Below, piece after piece: positions 1 through 9,843 of a stretch of DNA of 64,000 nt. Under the pieces are notes generated by a model. That model saw nothing but the letters and a program-made list of their open reading frames with translations. It was not told where the DNA came from and made no database searches. A program made the position numbers and the translations under genes. Source of the stretch: Hyphobacterium indicum (GTDB taxonomy: Bacteria; Pseudomonadota; Alphaproteobacteria; Caulobacterales; Maricaulaceae). Location: NCBI RefSeq assembly GCF_003129605.1, contig NZ_QBDX01000004.1:930001-994000 (forward strand), read 5' to 3'. Each line of letters starts with the position of its first letter. Within the stretch, counting starts at the first letter, position 1.

Positions 1-654
1 TTCGTCCAGCGATATGGCAGCAGACTCTTCAAACACACCGACTGCGGTCCGGCGCAGGCTGGAAATATGCCCTTCCGTGCCGAGCTTTTGCGACAGATCG
101 CGGGCAATGGCGCGCACATAGGTGCCCTTTCCGCAATCCATTTCGAAGACGGTTTCATCCACCGAGGGAGCATCGACAATATCCAGACGGTCAATCCGGA
201 CCGGACGCGCGGCAATTTCGACCTCCTCACCGGCCCGGGCAAGGTCATAGGCGCGTTCGCCATCAATCTTGATGGCCGAATATTTCGGCGGAATCTGCTC
301 GATATCGCCGACAAAATCCGGCAACGCTGCCTTTATGGCCTCGATATCGGGTCGAGTGTCCGACGTTGCAACGGTCTTGCCTTCCGCATCCAGCGTATCG
401 GTGGAAACGCCCCAGCGGATGGCGAATCGATAGGTCTTGCCGGCCTCCTGTGCAAAAGACACGGTCTTCGTGGCCTCCCCCAGCGCAATGGGCAGCATGC
501 CCGTCGCCAGCGGGTCCAGCGTCCCGGCATGGCCCGCCTTTTTTGCATCAAACAGGCGGCGCACGGCGGACACGGCCTGCGTCGAGGTCATGTCCAGCGG
601 CTTGTCCAGCAACACCCAGCCATGAATATCCTGTCCGCGCTTGCGGCGGCCCAT
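1..654 (-). CDS. truB: tRNA pseudouridine(55) synthase TruB, 3' end cut off by window
   Basis: TruB makes the universal pseudouridine-55 in the T-loop of tRNAs in the cytoplasm. The visible 218 codons begin [16 protein letters not shown] and carry the family signature [15 protein letters not shown], which places the catalytic Asp at residue 47. The family is about 300 aa, so the C-terminal third (part of the catalytic fold and any PUA-like domain) lies outside the window. The ATG shares one base with the rbfA stop (TGATG), which indicates translational coupling. As last visible gene of the rimP-nusA-infB-rbfA-truB series its identity is secure. Confidence 0.95.
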   Translation of the reverse strand, partial: MGRRKRGQDIHGWVLLDKPLDMTSTQAVSAVRRLFDAKKAGHAGTLDPLATGMLPIALGEATKTVSFAQEAGKTYRFAIRWGVSTDTLDAEGKTVATSDTRPDIEAIKAALPDFVGDIEQIPPKYSAIKIDGERAYDLARAGEEVEIAARPVRIDRLDIVDAPSVDETVFEMDCGKGTYVRAIARDLSQKLGTEGHISSLRRTAVGVFEESAAISLDE

Positions 655-1079
655 CAGTCTTCATCCTCCCCGGCAAGCCCCGGATCCAGATCGCGTTTTA
701 CCGAAGGGCTGGCCAGAAGGTCGTCAATCCGGCTCGCCTGATCAAACCGGTCATCGGCGATAAAGCGCAGCTCGGGCGTGTATTTCAGCTCGATCTCGCG
801 GCCCAGCTGCCCGCGCAGAAAACTTGCGCAGCGATTCATGGCTTTTGCGACCACATCCCTGTCGCCCTGGGCAAGCGGGGCCACATAGACCCGTGCTGCC
901 TTGAGGTCGGGCGAGGTGCGGACCTCTGTAATGGTCACGTCAACCCCGGCCAGGTCATGATCCCGCAGCTCCTTGCGCTGCAGGATTTCAACCAGCGTGT
1001 GCCGGATCAGCTCACCGGCACGCAGCTGTCTCTGGGAAGGCATTTTGGCGCCCGCATGGGGCGATCCGTGGCGGGTCAT
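654..1079 (-). CDS. rbfA: 30S ribosome-binding factor A
   Basis: RbfA is a small KH-fold protein that binds the immature 30S subunit and helps 16S rRNA 5'-end maturation, especially in the cold. The 141-aa product has the family core [20 protein letters not shown] near the N-terminus and the strand-rich middle [20 protein letters not shown]. The ATG at 1079 is preceded by GAGG with 5-nt spacing, so I keep it over the internal Met at residue 13. It overlaps truB by one base. The usual upstream neighbour infB is about 1.2 kb away because two inverted genes lie between, so rbfA-truB probably needs its own promoter in 1080-1259. Confidence 0.95.
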   Translation of the reverse strand: MTRHGSPHAGAKMPSQRQLRAGELIRHTLVEILQRKELRDHDLAGVDVTITEVRTSPDLKAARVYVAPLAQGDRDVVAKAMNRCASFLRGQLGREIELKYTPELRFIADDRFDQASRIDDLLASPSVKRDLDPGLAGEDED

Positions 1080-1100
1080 GAAAACCTCATTCTCGAAAGC

Positions 1101-1115
1101 CCGGATTCGAACCGG
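1101..1115 (-). other. tRNA T-arm-like 15-mer in the rbfA upstream region
   Basis: Read on the minus strand this is CCGGTTCGAATCCGG, a 4-bp stem around the canonical T-loop TTCGAAT. No acceptor-stem partner, D arm or anticodon arm can be folded in the 90 bases upstream, so it is not a tRNA gene. It may be chance or the 3' remnant of a tRNA left by an integration event. It lies beside two inverted accessory-type genes that interrupt the infB-rbfA order. The rest of 1080-1259 holds the rbfA leader and the upstream region of the NTF2-like pair. Confidence 0.3.
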
Positions 1116-1259
1116 CGCATTCGCTTTTGAAAAGGGCGCGCGGTCTAGCGTCTCGGACGGCTGAACGCAAGTCTAACACGGCTGTCAGCTTTATCGCAGC
1201 TTTGTGATTGGCGAAGCCGGCTCCCTGCCCGCTAGCTATTGCCCAACAGGGAGAACATG

Positions 1260-1724
1260 ATGAATCGTCTGAAAATTGCAATAATCGCGAGCGTTGCGAG
1301 CATGGCTTCTATTGCAGGTGCACAGGATGCCGCGCCTGCCCGTCACACTGCTGATGCCTGGTTGGCCGCCTATCAGGCGCAGGATTTTGAAGCCGCCCGC
1401 GAATTCCTGACCGATGAATCGGTTTTCATCGACCCGACGTCATTTGGCCGGGAGAATTTTGGCGAGCCGATCAACTGGACAGGACCGGATGCCATTATCA
1501 ACGGGATCTCCAGCTGGGGGCTGGTCAATGGTGAATACCGCTTCGACCGCGTTTATGAATCGCCGGGGCGGGTCATCTACGATGGCAATGTTCTGGTGAC
1601 CTATGGCAACGGTGCTCAATATGACTACCCGATCATCACCATTGTAACCGTCTCCGATGGTCGTCTGGTTGAACATCGGGATTACACTGACTTTGACGGC
1701 GCGGTTCGCGTTGAATCCAACTGA
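1260..1724 (+). CDS. exported NTF2/SnoaL-like protein (first of tandem pair)
   Basis: A 154-aa protein with a Sec signal peptide (MNRLKIAIIASVASMASIAGA, cleavage predicted after AGA-Q) and a single cystatin-like alpha+beta domain of the NTF2/SnoaL superfamily. Superfamily features are ADAWLAAYQAQDFEAAREFL, then DESVFIDPTSFG, and a final strand pair ending VEHRDYTDFDG. Members range from enzymes to ligand-binding proteins, so no substrate can be named; location is periplasmic or secreted. AGGGAG at 1248-1253 is 6 nt from this ATG; the ATG at 1257 is also possible. It is 15 bp from a paralogue with the same architecture, suggesting tandem duplication and co-transcription. Confidence 0.75.
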   Translation: MNRLKIAIIASVASMASIAGAQDAAPARHTADAWLAAYQAQDFEAAREFLTDESVFIDPTSFGRENFGEPINWTGPDAIINGISSWGLVNGEYRFDRVYESPGRVIYDGNVLVTYGNGAQYDYPIITIVTVSDGRLVEHRDYTDFDGAVRVESN

Positions 1725-1739
1725 CACCCGGAGAATAAG

Positions 1740-2240
1740 ATGAAGAACATTATATTTGCTGTCACCGGCAGCCTGCTTGTATCCGCCGGGGCGTCCGCTC
1801 AGGATTCGGATGCCGAAACCCGCGCCGCGGTTGACGCATATATGGCGCATTATTCCGCCGCTGAATTCGATGCGATGGAAGCCTATATGGCCGAGGATGT
1901 CGTATTTGTGGACCCGACCGCAACCGGTATGGGCGAAGCCGGCATGGTCCATCATGGCCGAGCGGACATCATGGAGGCGCTGCGAGAATTTGCCGCGCAA
2001 AACAACCCGATTGGTCTCAACTTCGAGTGGGACACCGTATTTGAAAGCAATGACCGCTATGTGTTCATGGGGCGGGTCAACGCGACCTATCCGGTTGATC
2101 AGGAGGGCATGGTGTTCCGTTGGTCAGCCCCGCAAACCACCGTCATCCATATGAGCGGCGGGTTTGTCGTCGAGCAATATGACTTTGCCGATTATGAAGG
2201 CGCTGAACAGGGACTGGTTCCCGCAAACTGGCAGGACTAA
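1740..2240 (+). CDS. exported NTF2/SnoaL-like protein (second of tandem pair)
   Basis: A 166-aa product with signal peptide MKNIIFAVTGSLLVSAGASA and an NTF2-like domain parallel to its upstream neighbour. Shared landmarks are the helix AVDAYMAHYSAAEFDAMEAY, the strand EDVVFVDPTA and the ending VEQYDFADYEG, which matches VEHRDYTDFDG in the first copy. The paralogues have clearly diverged, so duplication is not recent. The conserved DP after the first strand and an Asp/Tyr-rich C-terminal strand could line a pocket, but no catalytic set can be assigned. It converges with infB across a hairpin. The pair reads against the surrounding translation operon, so it is probably an insertion. Confidence 0.75.
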   Translation: MKNIIFAVTGSLLVSAGASAQDSDAETRAAVDAYMAHYSAAEFDAMEAYMAEDVVFVDPTATGMGEAGMVHHGRADIMEALREFAAQNNPIGLNFEWDTVFESNDRYVFMGRVNATYPVDQEGMVFRWSAPQTTVIHMSGGFVVEQYDFADYEGAEQGLVPANWQD

Positions 2241-2251
2241 TGAACCCAGAA

Positions 2252-2282
2252 GCGCGGCGTGAACAGGATCAAAACGCCGCGC
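2252..2282. terminator. hairpin between convergent NTF2-like gene and infB
   Basis: GCGCGGCGT (2252-2260) pairs perfectly with ACGCCGCGC (2274-2282) over a 13-nt loop. It sits 12 nt after one stop and 24 nt after the infB stop. No U-tract follows on either strand, so it may be a Rho-assisted or bidirectional 3' hairpin rather than a classic intrinsic terminator. Confidence 0.5.
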
Positions 2283-2306
2283 CTCAGGCCGTCTACCACC
2301 ATCCGG

Positions 2307-4883
2307 TCAGAGTTTGCGTTCGACTTCCTCGACTTCAAAGCACTCGATGAGGTCGCCTTTCTGGAGGTCCTCATAATTCTCGAATGCCATGCCGCACTCT
2401 GTGCCGGCACGAACTTCCGGGACTTCGTCCTTGAAGCGTTTGAGCGTTTTCAGCTTGCCTTCGTGAATGACAGTATCATCGCGCAACAGGCGAACGCCCG
2501 AGCCACGCTTCACAACACCTTCGGTCACACGGCAGCCTGCCACCTTGCCGGCCTTGGAAATATTGAAGACTTCCAGGATTTCGGCATACCCGATGAAGGT
2601 TTCGCGCTTCTCCGGTGCTAGCATGCCTTCCAGCGTGCCTTTCACATCATCAAGAATATTGTAGATGATGGAATAATACCGGATCTCGACGCCTTCGGCT
2701 TCGGCCATCTGACGGGCCTGCTTGTTGGCGCGGACATTAAAGGCAAAAACCGGCGCACCGGACGATTTGGCAAGCAGGATATCGGATTCATTCACGCCGC
2801 CTGCAGCACCATATATGACCCGAGCCTTGACCTCGTCATTGCCGATTTTTTCCAGCGACTGCGCAATGGCTTCTGCAGACCCCTGTACATCGGCTTTCAC
2901 CACCAGCGGCATTTCCTGGATTTCGCTCGACTTGAGGCGCGCCAGCATTTGCTCGAGCGATGCGCCGCCTGCACCGGTTGCGGACACAGACTGGCGCTTC
3001 TGCCGCTGACGATAATCAACGATTTCACGGGCCCGGGCCTCGCTTTCGACAACCGCAAACAACTCGCCCGGCTCGGGTGCGCCATCCAGACCGAGAATTT
3101 CGGCAGGTTGTGACGGCCCCAATTCCTTGAGCTGCTGGTTGCGCTCGTCGATCATAGCCCGCACACGGCCCCATTGTGCCCCGGCAACCACGATGTCACC
3201 GCGCTTCAATGTGCCGCGCTTGACCAGAACCGTGGCCACAGATCCGCGGCCCTGTTCAACCTGGCTTTCAACCACGACACCATCTGCGGCGCGGTCGGGA
3301 TTGGCTTTCAGTTCGAGCAATTCCGCCTGCAGCGTGATCGCATCGGTCAGCTCCTGCAGGCCGGTCTTTTTCAGGGCCGAAACCTCGATGGCCTGGGTCT
3401 CGCCACCCATGCTTTCAACCACCACTTCGTGCTGAAGCAGATCTGTCAGGACCTTTTGCGGATTGGCACCTTCGCGATCCATCTTGTTGATCGCGACAAT
3501 GATCGGCGCACCCGCGGCCTGGGCGTGTTTGATCGCCTCGACCGTTTGCGGCATGACGCCGTCATCGGCGGCCACGACCAGGATCACGATATCGGTCGCC
3601 TGTGCCCCGCGTGAACGCATGGATGAAAAGGCGGCATGGCCCGGCGTGTCGAGGAAGGTGATCTTGTCACCGGACTTCAGCTTCACCTGATAGGCACCGA
3701 TATGCTGCGTGATGCCGCCCGCTTCGCCGGCAACCACATCCGTCGCCCGCAAGGCGTCCAGCAGCGAAGTCTTGCCGTGGTCCACATGGCCCATGACGGT
3801 CACGACCGGCGGTCGCGGCTTCTTGCTGTCTTCCGGATCATCATCCGCAATAAAGCCTTCTTCGACGTCAGATTCCGAAACGCGTTTCGCAATGTGGCCG
3901 AAATCCTCGATGATCAACTCGGCGGTATCGAGATCAAGCACGTCATTCACGCGGACCATCTGGCCCTGCTTCATCAGGTATTTGACAACATCCGCCGCGC
4001 GCTCGGCCATACGGACAGCCAGTTCCTGGACTGTTATGGCCTCCGGCAGGACGACTTCACGCTGGATCTTGTCGCGGTCACCGCCTTGCTGACGGCGCTG
4101 TTTTTCACGCTCACGCGCCCGGCGCACGGACGCCAGCGAGCGCTGACGATCCTCGTCACCATCCAGAATATTCTGGATGGTCAGCTTACCGGAACGGCGG
4201 CCATGATCGGCTTTGGCACGGCTTTTTTCCGGGGCAGCACGTCCGGGGCCTGGCGCACCTTTCTTTTTGACGCGTCCGCCCATCGCTTCCAGCATGGCGT
4301 CCGCATCATCAATGTCATGATCCTTGGGCTTGTCTTTGGTTTTAGGGCCCTCGCGGCGGGCGGGGGCCACGTCATCAGGATCGCCCTTCGCGGGCGCAGC
4401 AGCGGCAGCAGCCGCTGCGGCAGCCTCCGCCTCGGCTTCGGCCCGGCGGCGCTCGGCTTCTGCGGCTTCTTCGGCTTCCCGGCGCTGCTTTTCTTCCAGC
4501 AGACGCTGTTCTTCCTGCGCGCGCTGGGAGCGTTCGGCCTCGGCGGTTTTGCGGCTCTCTTCCTTTTGCGCGGCTTCGGCGCGGGCACGCTGGATAGCGC
4601 GCTGGCGCGACAGCAGCTCTTCTTCGGACAGGCCGAGTTCACGGGCCTTGGCGGCCAGCGGTGTTTCGCCCTTCCTCTGGGTCGCGCCCGGCTGCGGTTT
4701 GCCCGGAGCCTTAGACGCGCCGCCCTGTTGAGGGGTCGCGACGCGCTTACGCTTTTTCTCGACTACCACAGATTTGGAGCGGCCGCGCGCAAAGCTTTGC
4801 TGCACGGTGCCTGACCCTCCGCGATTGAGCGAAAGAGGCCGGCGGCCGGAACCACCCTGATTACGATCGTCGTTGTCGCTCAT
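2307..4883 (-). CDS. infB: translation initiation factor IF-2
   Basis: IF-2 is the GTPase that delivers fMet-tRNA to the 30S subunit and promotes subunit joining. The 858-aa product starts with a Gly/Arg/Ser-rich IF2-associated region, followed by a long charged Ala/Glu/Arg coiled coil (about 85-165), the IF2_N domain (about 285-340), and the G domain with G1 GHVDHGKT (about 362-369), G3 DTPGHAAF and G4 NKMD. Domains II, III and the C-terminal fMet-binding domain end in [12 protein letters not shown]. Length fits alphaproteobacterial IF-2. It follows ylxR in the rimP-nusA operon, but its usual downstream partner rbfA is displaced by two inverted genes. Confidence 0.98.
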   Translation of the reverse strand: MSDNDDRNQGGSGRRPLSLNRGGSGTVQQSFARGRSKSVVVEKKRKRVATPQQGGASKAPGKPQPGATQRKGETPLAAKARELGLSEEELLSRQRAIQRARAEAAQKEESRKTAEAERSQRAQEEQRLLEEKQRREAEEAAEAERRRAEAEAEAAAAAAAAAAPAKGDPDDVAPARREGPKTKDKPKDHDIDDADAMLEAMGGRVKKKGAPGPGRAAPEKSRAKADHGRRSGKLTIQNILDGDEDRQRSLASVRRAREREKQRRQQGGDRDKIQREVVLPEAITVQELAVRMAERAADVVKYLMKQGQMVRVNDVLDLDTAELIIEDFGHIAKRVSESDVEEGFIADDDPEDSKKPRPPVVTVMGHVDHGKTSLLDALRATDVVAGEAGGITQHIGAYQVKLKSGDKITFLDTPGHAAFSSMRSRGAQATDIVILVVAADDGVMPQTVEAIKHAQAAGAPIIVAINKMDREGANPQKVLTDLLQHEVVVESMGGETQAIEVSALKKTGLQELTDAITLQAELLELKANPDRAADGVVVESQVEQGRGSVATVLVKRGTLKRGDIVVAGAQWGRVRAMIDERNQQLKELGPSQPAEILGLDGAPEPGELFAVVESEARAREIVDYRQRQKRQSVSATGAGGASLEQMLARLKSSEIQEMPLVVKADVQGSAEAIAQSLEKIGNDEVKARVIYGAAGGVNESDILLAKSSGAPVFAFNVRANKQARQMAEAEGVEIRYYSIIYNILDDVKGTLEGMLAPEKRETFIGYAEILEVFNISKAGKVAGCRVTEGVVKRGSGVRLLRDDTVIHEGKLKTLKRFKDEVPEVRAGTECGMAFENYEDLQKGDLIECFEVEEVERKL

Positions 4884-4960
4884 GCGAACCTTTCAACACG
4901 GCCTATTCCGGGCATTTCGCTGGCGGCCGATCAACCAGCGTCCCGTTTTCAAGTCAACAA

Positions 4961-4996
4961 GGCTTGAAGGCCCGCTAAACTAGCCACCTTCAAGCC
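4961..4996 (-). promoter_or_regulatory. perfect 10-bp inverted repeat between ylxR and infB
   Basis: GGCTTGAAGG (4961-4970) and CCTTCAAGCC (4987-4996) form a 10-bp stem with a 16-nt loop, just after the ylxR stop and about 80 nt before the infB start. No U-tract follows. It may attenuate transcription, act as an RNA-processing site or stabilise the ylxR message. The rest of 4884-5000 shows nothing else clear. Confidence 0.4.
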
Positions 4997-5000
4997 GGAT

Positions 5001-5600
5001 TCAACCACTCTCACCCGCTTTCGTCGCCGGATCGATGATCCGGAAGCCCGAAAGCCGCGTCATGACCTCTCCAAAAGCCCGCCCCTGCGGACCATTGGAA
5101 AGCACTGCATGGACCACACTATCGCGTCCGGCAGCCTGTCCGAGTTCTGCAGCGGTAAAACATCCCGCCACGGGAATCTCGCCCCATTTCGCCGCGGCCA
5201 GGCGGTCCAGCTTGCCCCGGCCATCAGCCGCGCCATCGCTGGCTTCGATCCGCCAGGCCGGCCGTTCCGCCTTCAGCGACAGCCGGACCGCGTCCATTCC
5301 CGCCGCCAGCGCCCCGGCCTTACGCGCCAGCCCGACAAAGGACAGGGCGCGTGCCGCCAGAAGCTTTTCAACGTCATCGGCCAGGCCGGCCGGCGTTTTT
5401 GCCCCCTCCAGCGCCCGCGCCAGCTTGCCTTTTTTTATGGCCAGATCGACCGATATCCGGTCCGCACTGACCCAGGCACCGCGCCCCGGCAATTTGACCG
5501 CGATGTCCGGCACCACATTTCCTTCGGGGTCAGCCACAAAGCGGATCAGCCCGCTTTCCGGTCCACTTGTCCCCCTGACAATGCAGCGCCGTTCGCGCAT
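5001..5600 (-). CDS. YlxR-type RNA-binding protein with L7Ae-like C-terminal domain
   Basis: A 199-aa protein of the alphaproteobacterial fused type. The N-terminal YlxR domain (DUF448, about 4-50) shows RRCIVRG, LIRFVADP and the signature GRGAWVSADR. The C-terminal half (about 85-190) resembles the L7Ae/L30e RNA-binding fold (FVGLARKAGALAAGMDAVR, then VAGCFTAAELGQAAGR). Both domains suggest RNA or nucleoid binding in the cytoplasm. YlxR proteins are linked in the literature to transcription control and RNase P, but the role here is inferred. Placed 14 bp after nusA and before infB, its usual position. Confidence 0.85.
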   Translation of the reverse strand: MRERRCIVRGTSGPESGLIRFVADPEGNVVPDIAVKLPGRGAWVSADRISVDLAIKKGKLARALEGAKTPAGLADDVEKLLAARALSFVGLARKAGALAAGMDAVRLSLKAERPAWRIEASDGAADGRGKLDRLAAAKWGEIPVAGCFTAAELGQAAGRDSVVHAVLSNGPQGRAFGEVMTRLSGFRIIDPATKAGESG

Positions 5601-5614
5601 GATCGCTCCGGAAC

Positions 5615-7327
5615 TCAGTCCTTCGCCTCTTCCTCTTCGTCGACCGGCGCATCCAGATCAACACCCAGCGCCGCCGCTTCCGCATCCAGCGCATCCAGAT
5701 CCATATCGGCGATGTCCACTTCCGTATCACCCTCATCTTCGCTGGCTTCTTCGGCTTCCGGCTGCGGCAGGTCGTCTTCGGAGATCCAGCCGGCCGCAAC
5801 CCGGGCCTTGAGGATCAGCATTTCCGCATCTTCCTGCGACAGGTCGAATTCTTCCAGTATACCCGGCTCGCGGACCCGCGCGCCATCCCGGGTTTCAAAC
5901 CAGCCGCGCAGATCATCGGGCGTGAACCCGGCCAGATCATCAGCCGTTTTGACCTCGTTTTCACCCAGCTTGACCGCTATGGCGAGATCAATACCGTCGA
6001 CTTCCAGCAGGCTGTCTTCTACGCCCAACTCGGTCCGCTTGGCATCCTGGGCGGCGGCCAGCTTGTCGAGATGCTCCTTGGCGCGCGTCTGGATCTCGAC
6101 GGCCGTGTCATCGTCAAAGCCCTCGATGATCGCGATTTCACCGAGATCAACATAGGCCAGCTCTTCGACGCTCTCGAAGCCCTCTGTTGCCAGAAGCTGG
6201 GCGATGACCTCATCCACATCAAGTGCATCCATGAAGATCGCCGTACGCTCGGCAAATTCCTTCTGGCGGCGCTCCGACTCTTCCTGCTCGGTGAGAATGT
6301 CGATGGACCAGCCGGTCAGTTGCGACGCCAGACGCACATTCTGGCCCCGCCGGCCAATGGCCAGCGACAACTGGTCATCCGGCACCACAACCTCGATACG
6401 CTGATCTTCCTCGTCGAGGACAACCTTGGCCACTTCGGCCGGCTGAAGCGCGTTCACGATGAAGGTCGCCGGGTCATTATTCCACGGAATGATATCGATC
6501 TTCTCGCCCGCAAGTTCCGACACAACAGCCTGGACGCGCGAACCGCGCATACCCACACAGGCGCCGACAGGGTCGATCGAGCTGTCATTCGAAATCACGG
6601 CGATCTTGGCACGGGAACCCGGATCACGGGCCACGGCCGGAATTTCGATGATGCCTTCATAAACTTCCGGCACTTCCTGGGCGAACAGGGCCGCCATGAA
6701 GTCAGGATGCGCGCGCGACAGGAAGATTTGCGGCCCGCGTGTCTCGCGGCGGACATCATAGATATAGGCCCGGACCCGGTCGCCATTCTTCAGGTTTTCG
6801 CGCGGAATACCGTCATTGCGGCGGATTATGCCCTCGGCCCGCCCCAGATCAATAAACACATTGCCGTATTCGACGCGCTTGACGATCCCGTTGAGAATTT
6901 CGCCCACGCGGTCCTTGTATTCTTCATATTGGCGCTCGCGCTCGGCATCGCGCACTTTCTGCGTAATGACCTGCTTGGCCGTCATCGAGGCCACACGGCC
7001 GAACTCAATCGGCGGCAATTCTTCAGAGAAGACGGTTCCGATTTCAGCGTCAGGATCAATTTTCTTTGCGTCAGCGAGGCTCATTTCCTGAGCGTCATTT
7101 TCGACTTCCTCGACCACCGTCGTGTGGCGGGTCAGAGACATTTCACCCGTCTTCGGGTCGATTTTGGAGCGAATGTCCAGCTCGGCCCCGTAGCGCGAGC
7201 GGGCCGCTTTTTCGATTGCCTCTTCAATGGCTTCAATGACGATACGTTCATCAATGGACTTTTCATGCGCCACGGCCCGGGCAATGGCGAGCATTTCGGT
7301 CTTGTTTGCACTGACGCCGATATTCAT
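5615..7327 (-). CDS. nusA: transcription termination/antitermination factor NusA
   Basis: NusA binds RNA polymerase and nascent RNA, modulating pausing, intrinsic termination and rRNA antitermination. The 570-aa product has an N-terminal RNAP-binding domain, an S1 domain (about 135-205, with [16 protein letters not shown]), two KH domains including [17 protein letters not shown], then helix-hairpin-helix repeats with [20 protein letters not shown]. It ends in an acidic tail ([14 protein letters not shown]), typical of the long proteobacterial form. The ATG overlaps the rimP stop by 4 bp (ATGA). An intrinsic-type terminator just before rimP makes autogenous control by NusA plausible. Confidence 0.97.
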   Translation of the reverse strand: MNIGVSANKTEMLAIARAVAHEKSIDERIVIEAIEEAIEKAARSRYGAELDIRSKIDPKTGEMSLTRHTTVVEEVENDAQEMSLADAKKIDPDAEIGTVFSEELPPIEFGRVASMTAKQVITQKVRDAERERQYEEYKDRVGEILNGIVKRVEYGNVFIDLGRAEGIIRRNDGIPRENLKNGDRVRAYIYDVRRETRGPQIFLSRAHPDFMAALFAQEVPEVYEGIIEIPAVARDPGSRAKIAVISNDSSIDPVGACVGMRGSRVQAVVSELAGEKIDIIPWNNDPATFIVNALQPAEVAKVVLDEEDQRIEVVVPDDQLSLAIGRRGQNVRLASQLTGWSIDILTEQEESERRQKEFAERTAIFMDALDVDEVIAQLLATEGFESVEELAYVDLGEIAIIEGFDDDTAVEIQTRAKEHLDKLAAAQDAKRTELGVEDSLLEVDGIDLAIAVKLGENEVKTADDLAGFTPDDLRGWFETRDGARVREPGILEEFDLSQEDAEMLILKARVAAGWISEDDLPQPEAEEASEDEGDTEVDIADMDLDALDAEAAALGVDLDAPVDEEEEAKD

Positions 7328-7866
7328 GGCGTGTCTCCACTTGCTTCATCCGAGCCGGATGGCGCACCGCGCGCCGCCAGGTCGGCCTTGATCAATTCAT
7401 CGGTGAGAACGAGTTTGGCATCTGCGATCCAGTCGAACGGGATCATCGCCGTTTCGTCCTCATTGGGCAGGTCAATCAGCACCGAACCGTCTTCGAAGCC
7501 GGCGAGCTGACCGCTAAATCTCTTCTGTCCCTCAACCAGCCTGTCGAGCTCCAGCTTGGCCTTGAATCCTTCCCATCGCGCAAAATGCGCGGGCAGGGTC
7601 AGGGGCCGGTCGATACCAGGCGACGACACTTCCAGATGATACTCGCCCGCTATGGGGTCGGTTTCCTCGAGCAGGTCCGACAAGCTGCGCGACAGCTTCG
7701 CACAATCCTCGACATTCATCGTGCCGTCCAGTTTTTCAGCCATGATCTGGACCGTCTGCACTTTTCCCGACTTCACGCGGATACGGACAATTTCCATATC
7801 CAGCGCTTCAGCCACCGGCAGGGCCAGTGTCAGTATCGCCTCATCCTGTGCGGTGCGGGTGCGCAA
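7324..7866 (-). CDS. rimP: ribosome maturation factor RimP
   Basis: RimP binds free 30S subunits and is needed for late 30S maturation. The 180-aa product has the family's N-terminal alpha/beta domain (LTLALPVAEALDMEIVRIRV) and central signature YHLEVSSPGIDRPL, then an Sm-like C-terminal barrel. I accept TTG at 7866: GGAGGG lies 7 nt upstream and there is no in-frame ATG before the conserved region. It begins the rimP-nusA-ylxR-infB operon. An intrinsic terminator ends only about 20 nt before this start, so control at that hairpin could govern the whole operon. Confidence 0.93.
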   Translation of the reverse strand: MRTRTAQDEAILTLALPVAEALDMEIVRIRVKSGKVQTVQIMAEKLDGTMNVEDCAKLSRSLSDLLEETDPIAGEYHLEVSSPGIDRPLTLPAHFARWEGFKAKLELDRLVEGQKRFSGQLAGFEDGSVLIDLPNEDETAMIPFDWIADAKLVLTDELIKADLAARGAPSGSDEASGDTP

Positions 7867-7887
7867 ACGCCGCCCTCCGTTTCAGCC

Positions 7888-7920
7888 AATAAAAACGGCG
7901 GCCCCGGTGAGGAGCCGCCG
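7888..7920 (-). terminator. intrinsic terminator between trmB and rimP
   Basis: On the minus strand CGGCGGC (7920-7914) pairs with GCCGCCG (7902-7896) across an 11-nt loop, followed at once by TTTTTATT. This is a textbook Rho-independent terminator for the metK-trmB message. It ends 21 nt before the rimP start, leaving no room for a separate rimP promoter downstream. So it either terminates and rimP is transcribed through it, or it is an attenuator for the rimP-nusA-infB operon. Confidence 0.8.
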
Positions 7921-7968
7921 ATAAGCGCTATCCAGCACTAATCGAACGTGTGGGAGGGGATATACGCG

Positions 7969-8670
7969 CTAAGCGCCCAAAGCGCAAGAACATGGACACA
8001 CCCGCAAGAAATCAAAAAACACCGGCGCACAATCGCCGAGATTCTTGGTTTCATAACGGGTTGTCAGATGATCTTGCGGCGGGTGGCGCCAGTCAGATGC
8101 CTGCGTGGCCTGCCATTCCAGCCCGGATGTGCGCCTTAAAATCGAGAGCGCGTGATTGGCATAAGCTTTGACATCTGTGGCCACACGCAGGCTTCCGCCC
8201 GGCTTTAACAGCCGCACAAATTCAGCCGCAGTCTCGTCCTGCACGAAACGCCGCTTGGCATGGCGCGCCTTGGGCCATGGGTCCGGGAAGAGCAGATATA
8301 TCCGGTCCAGACACTGGTCCGGCATGCGCTCCATCACATCACGCGCATCGCCTTCATACAGACGGACATTATCCAATCCGGCCGCGTCAATCTGCGTCAG
8401 CGCCTTGGCGACACCATTGATGAAGGGCTCAACACCCAGATATCCGGCATCTGCGTGCCGGGCGGCCTGCCCGGTCAGATGTTCACCGCCGCCAAATCCG
8501 ATCTCGAGCACATGGGCAGATTTGCCTGGAATCAGCTTCGCAGGCTCCACCGGCCCGGCGGCCGGAATGGCGATTTGCGGTAGCAAATCATCCACAAGCC
8601 CCTGCTGCCGGTCCGACAGGGTGCGTGATTTGGTCCGCCCGAATGTCCGGAGACGCTTGTCTTCAGGCAA
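7969..8670 (-). CDS. trmB: tRNA (guanine-N7-)-methyltransferase
   Basis: TrmB methylates G46 in the variable loop of tRNAs using SAM. The product has the SAM motif [12 protein letters not shown], the acidic motif YEGDARDVM and the signature [19 protein letters not shown] choose TTG at 8670, giving 233 aa (family about 220-240) and an 8-bp overlap with metK; ATGs further upstream lie deep inside metK. Coupling to metK, which supplies its cofactor SAM, is conserved in related genomes. A terminator follows 48 bp after the stop. Confidence 0.92.
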   Translation of the reverse strand: MPEDKRLRTFGRTKSRTLSDRQQGLVDDLLPQIAIPAAGPVEPAKLIPGKSAHVLEIGFGGGEHLTGQAARHADAGYLGVEPFINGVAKALTQIDAAGLDNVRLYEGDARDVMERMPDQCLDRIYLLFPDPWPKARHAKRRFVQDETAAEFVRLLKPGGSLRVATDVKAYANHALSILRRTSGLEWQATQASDWRHPPQDHLTTRYETKNLGDCAPVFFDFLRVCPCSCALGA

Positions 8671-9829
8671 TCGATTTGAGCTCGTCGACAAGATCAAGCT
8701 TTTCCCAGGAAAAACCGCCATCATCGTCAGCGCCGCGGCCGAAATGGCCATAAGCGGCGGTGCGGGCATAGATCGGGCGTGACAGGCCGAGGCGTTCGCG
8801 AATACCGCGTGGCGAGAGGTTGGCCATCTGCATCAGCGCCTCTTCCACACGGGTTTCGTCCACCTGCCCGGAACCGTGGAAATCCACATAGAGCGAGAGC
8901 GGCTTGGAAACACCAATGGCATAGGAGACCTGGATCGTGCATTTTTTTGCCAGCCCCGCCGCGACAACATTCTTGGCCAGCCAGCGGCAGGCATAGGCTG
9001 CCGAGCGATCGACCTTTGTCGGGTCCTTACCGGAAAAGGCACCCCCGCCGTGGGGGGCTGCGCCGCCATAGGTATCGACGATAATCTTGCGACCGGTCAG
9101 GCCCGCATCCCCATCCGGTCCGCCAATGACGAAATTACCGGTCGGGTTGACGTAAAACTCGTCTTCCGCCGGAAACCAGCCGTCGGGGAGCACGCCGGCA
9201 ACGATCGGCCGAACCAGCTCGCGAATATCAGCAGGTGTGAAACCATCCTGATGCTGCGTGGACACAACAACCGATGTCACGCCGACAGGCTGGCCGTTTT
9301 CATACCGCAGCGTAACCTGGGACTTGGCATCGGGTTCGAATTCGGGGCGCTCGCCGTTTTTGCGCTGACGTGCCATTTCCTTCAGGATTTTATGAGAATA
9401 CAGGATCGGCGCCGGCATAAGCTCGGGTGTCTCATCGGTTGCATAACCGAACATGATGCCCTGGTCGCCGGCCCCCTCATCCTTGTTGCCCGAAGCATCA
9501 ACGCCCATGGCAATATCGCTGGATTGTTCATGCAGGTAATTGGAAAACTCGGCTGTGCGCCAGTGAAACCCATCCTGTTCATAGCCGATATCACGCACCG
9601 CAGCGCGGGCGACGCCTTCGATCTCGTCCGCATGCACCGGATTGGACGAACGGACCTCCCCGGCCAGAACGATGCGGTTGGTTGTCGTCAGCGTTTCACA
9701 AGCAACGCGCGCTTCCGGATCGCGGCCTAGATAAAGGTCCACTACGGCATCTGAAATGCGGTCACAGACCTTGTCAGGATGTCCCTCGGACACACTCTCG
9801 GAAGTGAAGATGTAGGATTTCCGGCTCAC
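8663..9829 (-). CDS. metK: S-adenosylmethionine synthetase
   Basis: MetK condenses methionine and ATP to SAM. The 388-aa product has the methionine/ATP-binding N-terminal motif [20 protein letters not shown], the hexapeptide GAGDQG and the P-loop-like [19 protein letters not shown], and is full length. It starts with GTG behind GGCGGAG. A 22-bp palindrome lies 14 nt upstream of the start, a good place for a repressor acting on SAM or methyl-cycle supply. It overlaps trmB and follows an XRE-family regulator gene, an order conserved in alphaproteobacteria. Confidence 0.98.
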   Translation of the reverse strand: MSRKSYIFTSESVSEGHPDKVCDRISDAVVDLYLGRDPEARVACETLTTTNRIVLAGEVRSSNPVHADEIEGVARAAVRDIGYEQDGFHWRTAEFSNYLHEQSSDIAMGVDASGNKDEGAGDQGIMFGYATDETPELMPAPILYSHKILKEMARQRKNGERPEFEPDAKSQVTLRYENGQPVGVTSVVVSTQHQDGFTPADIRELVRPIVAGVLPDGWFPAEDEFYVNPTGNFVIGGPDGDAGLTGRKIIVDTYGGAAPHGGGAFSGKDPTKVDRSAAYACRWLAKNVVAAGLAKKCTIQVSYAIGVSKPLSLYVDFHGSGQVDETRVEEALMQMANLSPRGIRERLGLSRPIYARTAAYGHFGRGADDDGGFSWEKLDLVDELKSIA

Positions 9830-9843
9830 AGCGCTCCGCCTTT

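Noticed and set aside
1085-1180. Possible complete tRNA on the minus strand
   Set aside because: Only the T-arm is convincing. No acceptor stem partner, D arm or 7-nt anticodon loop with 5-bp stem can be formed at the right distances.
3636-4814. 392-codon plus-strand frame opposite infB
   Set aside because: Antisense artefact of a GC-rich gene; infB fills the same region with all domains.
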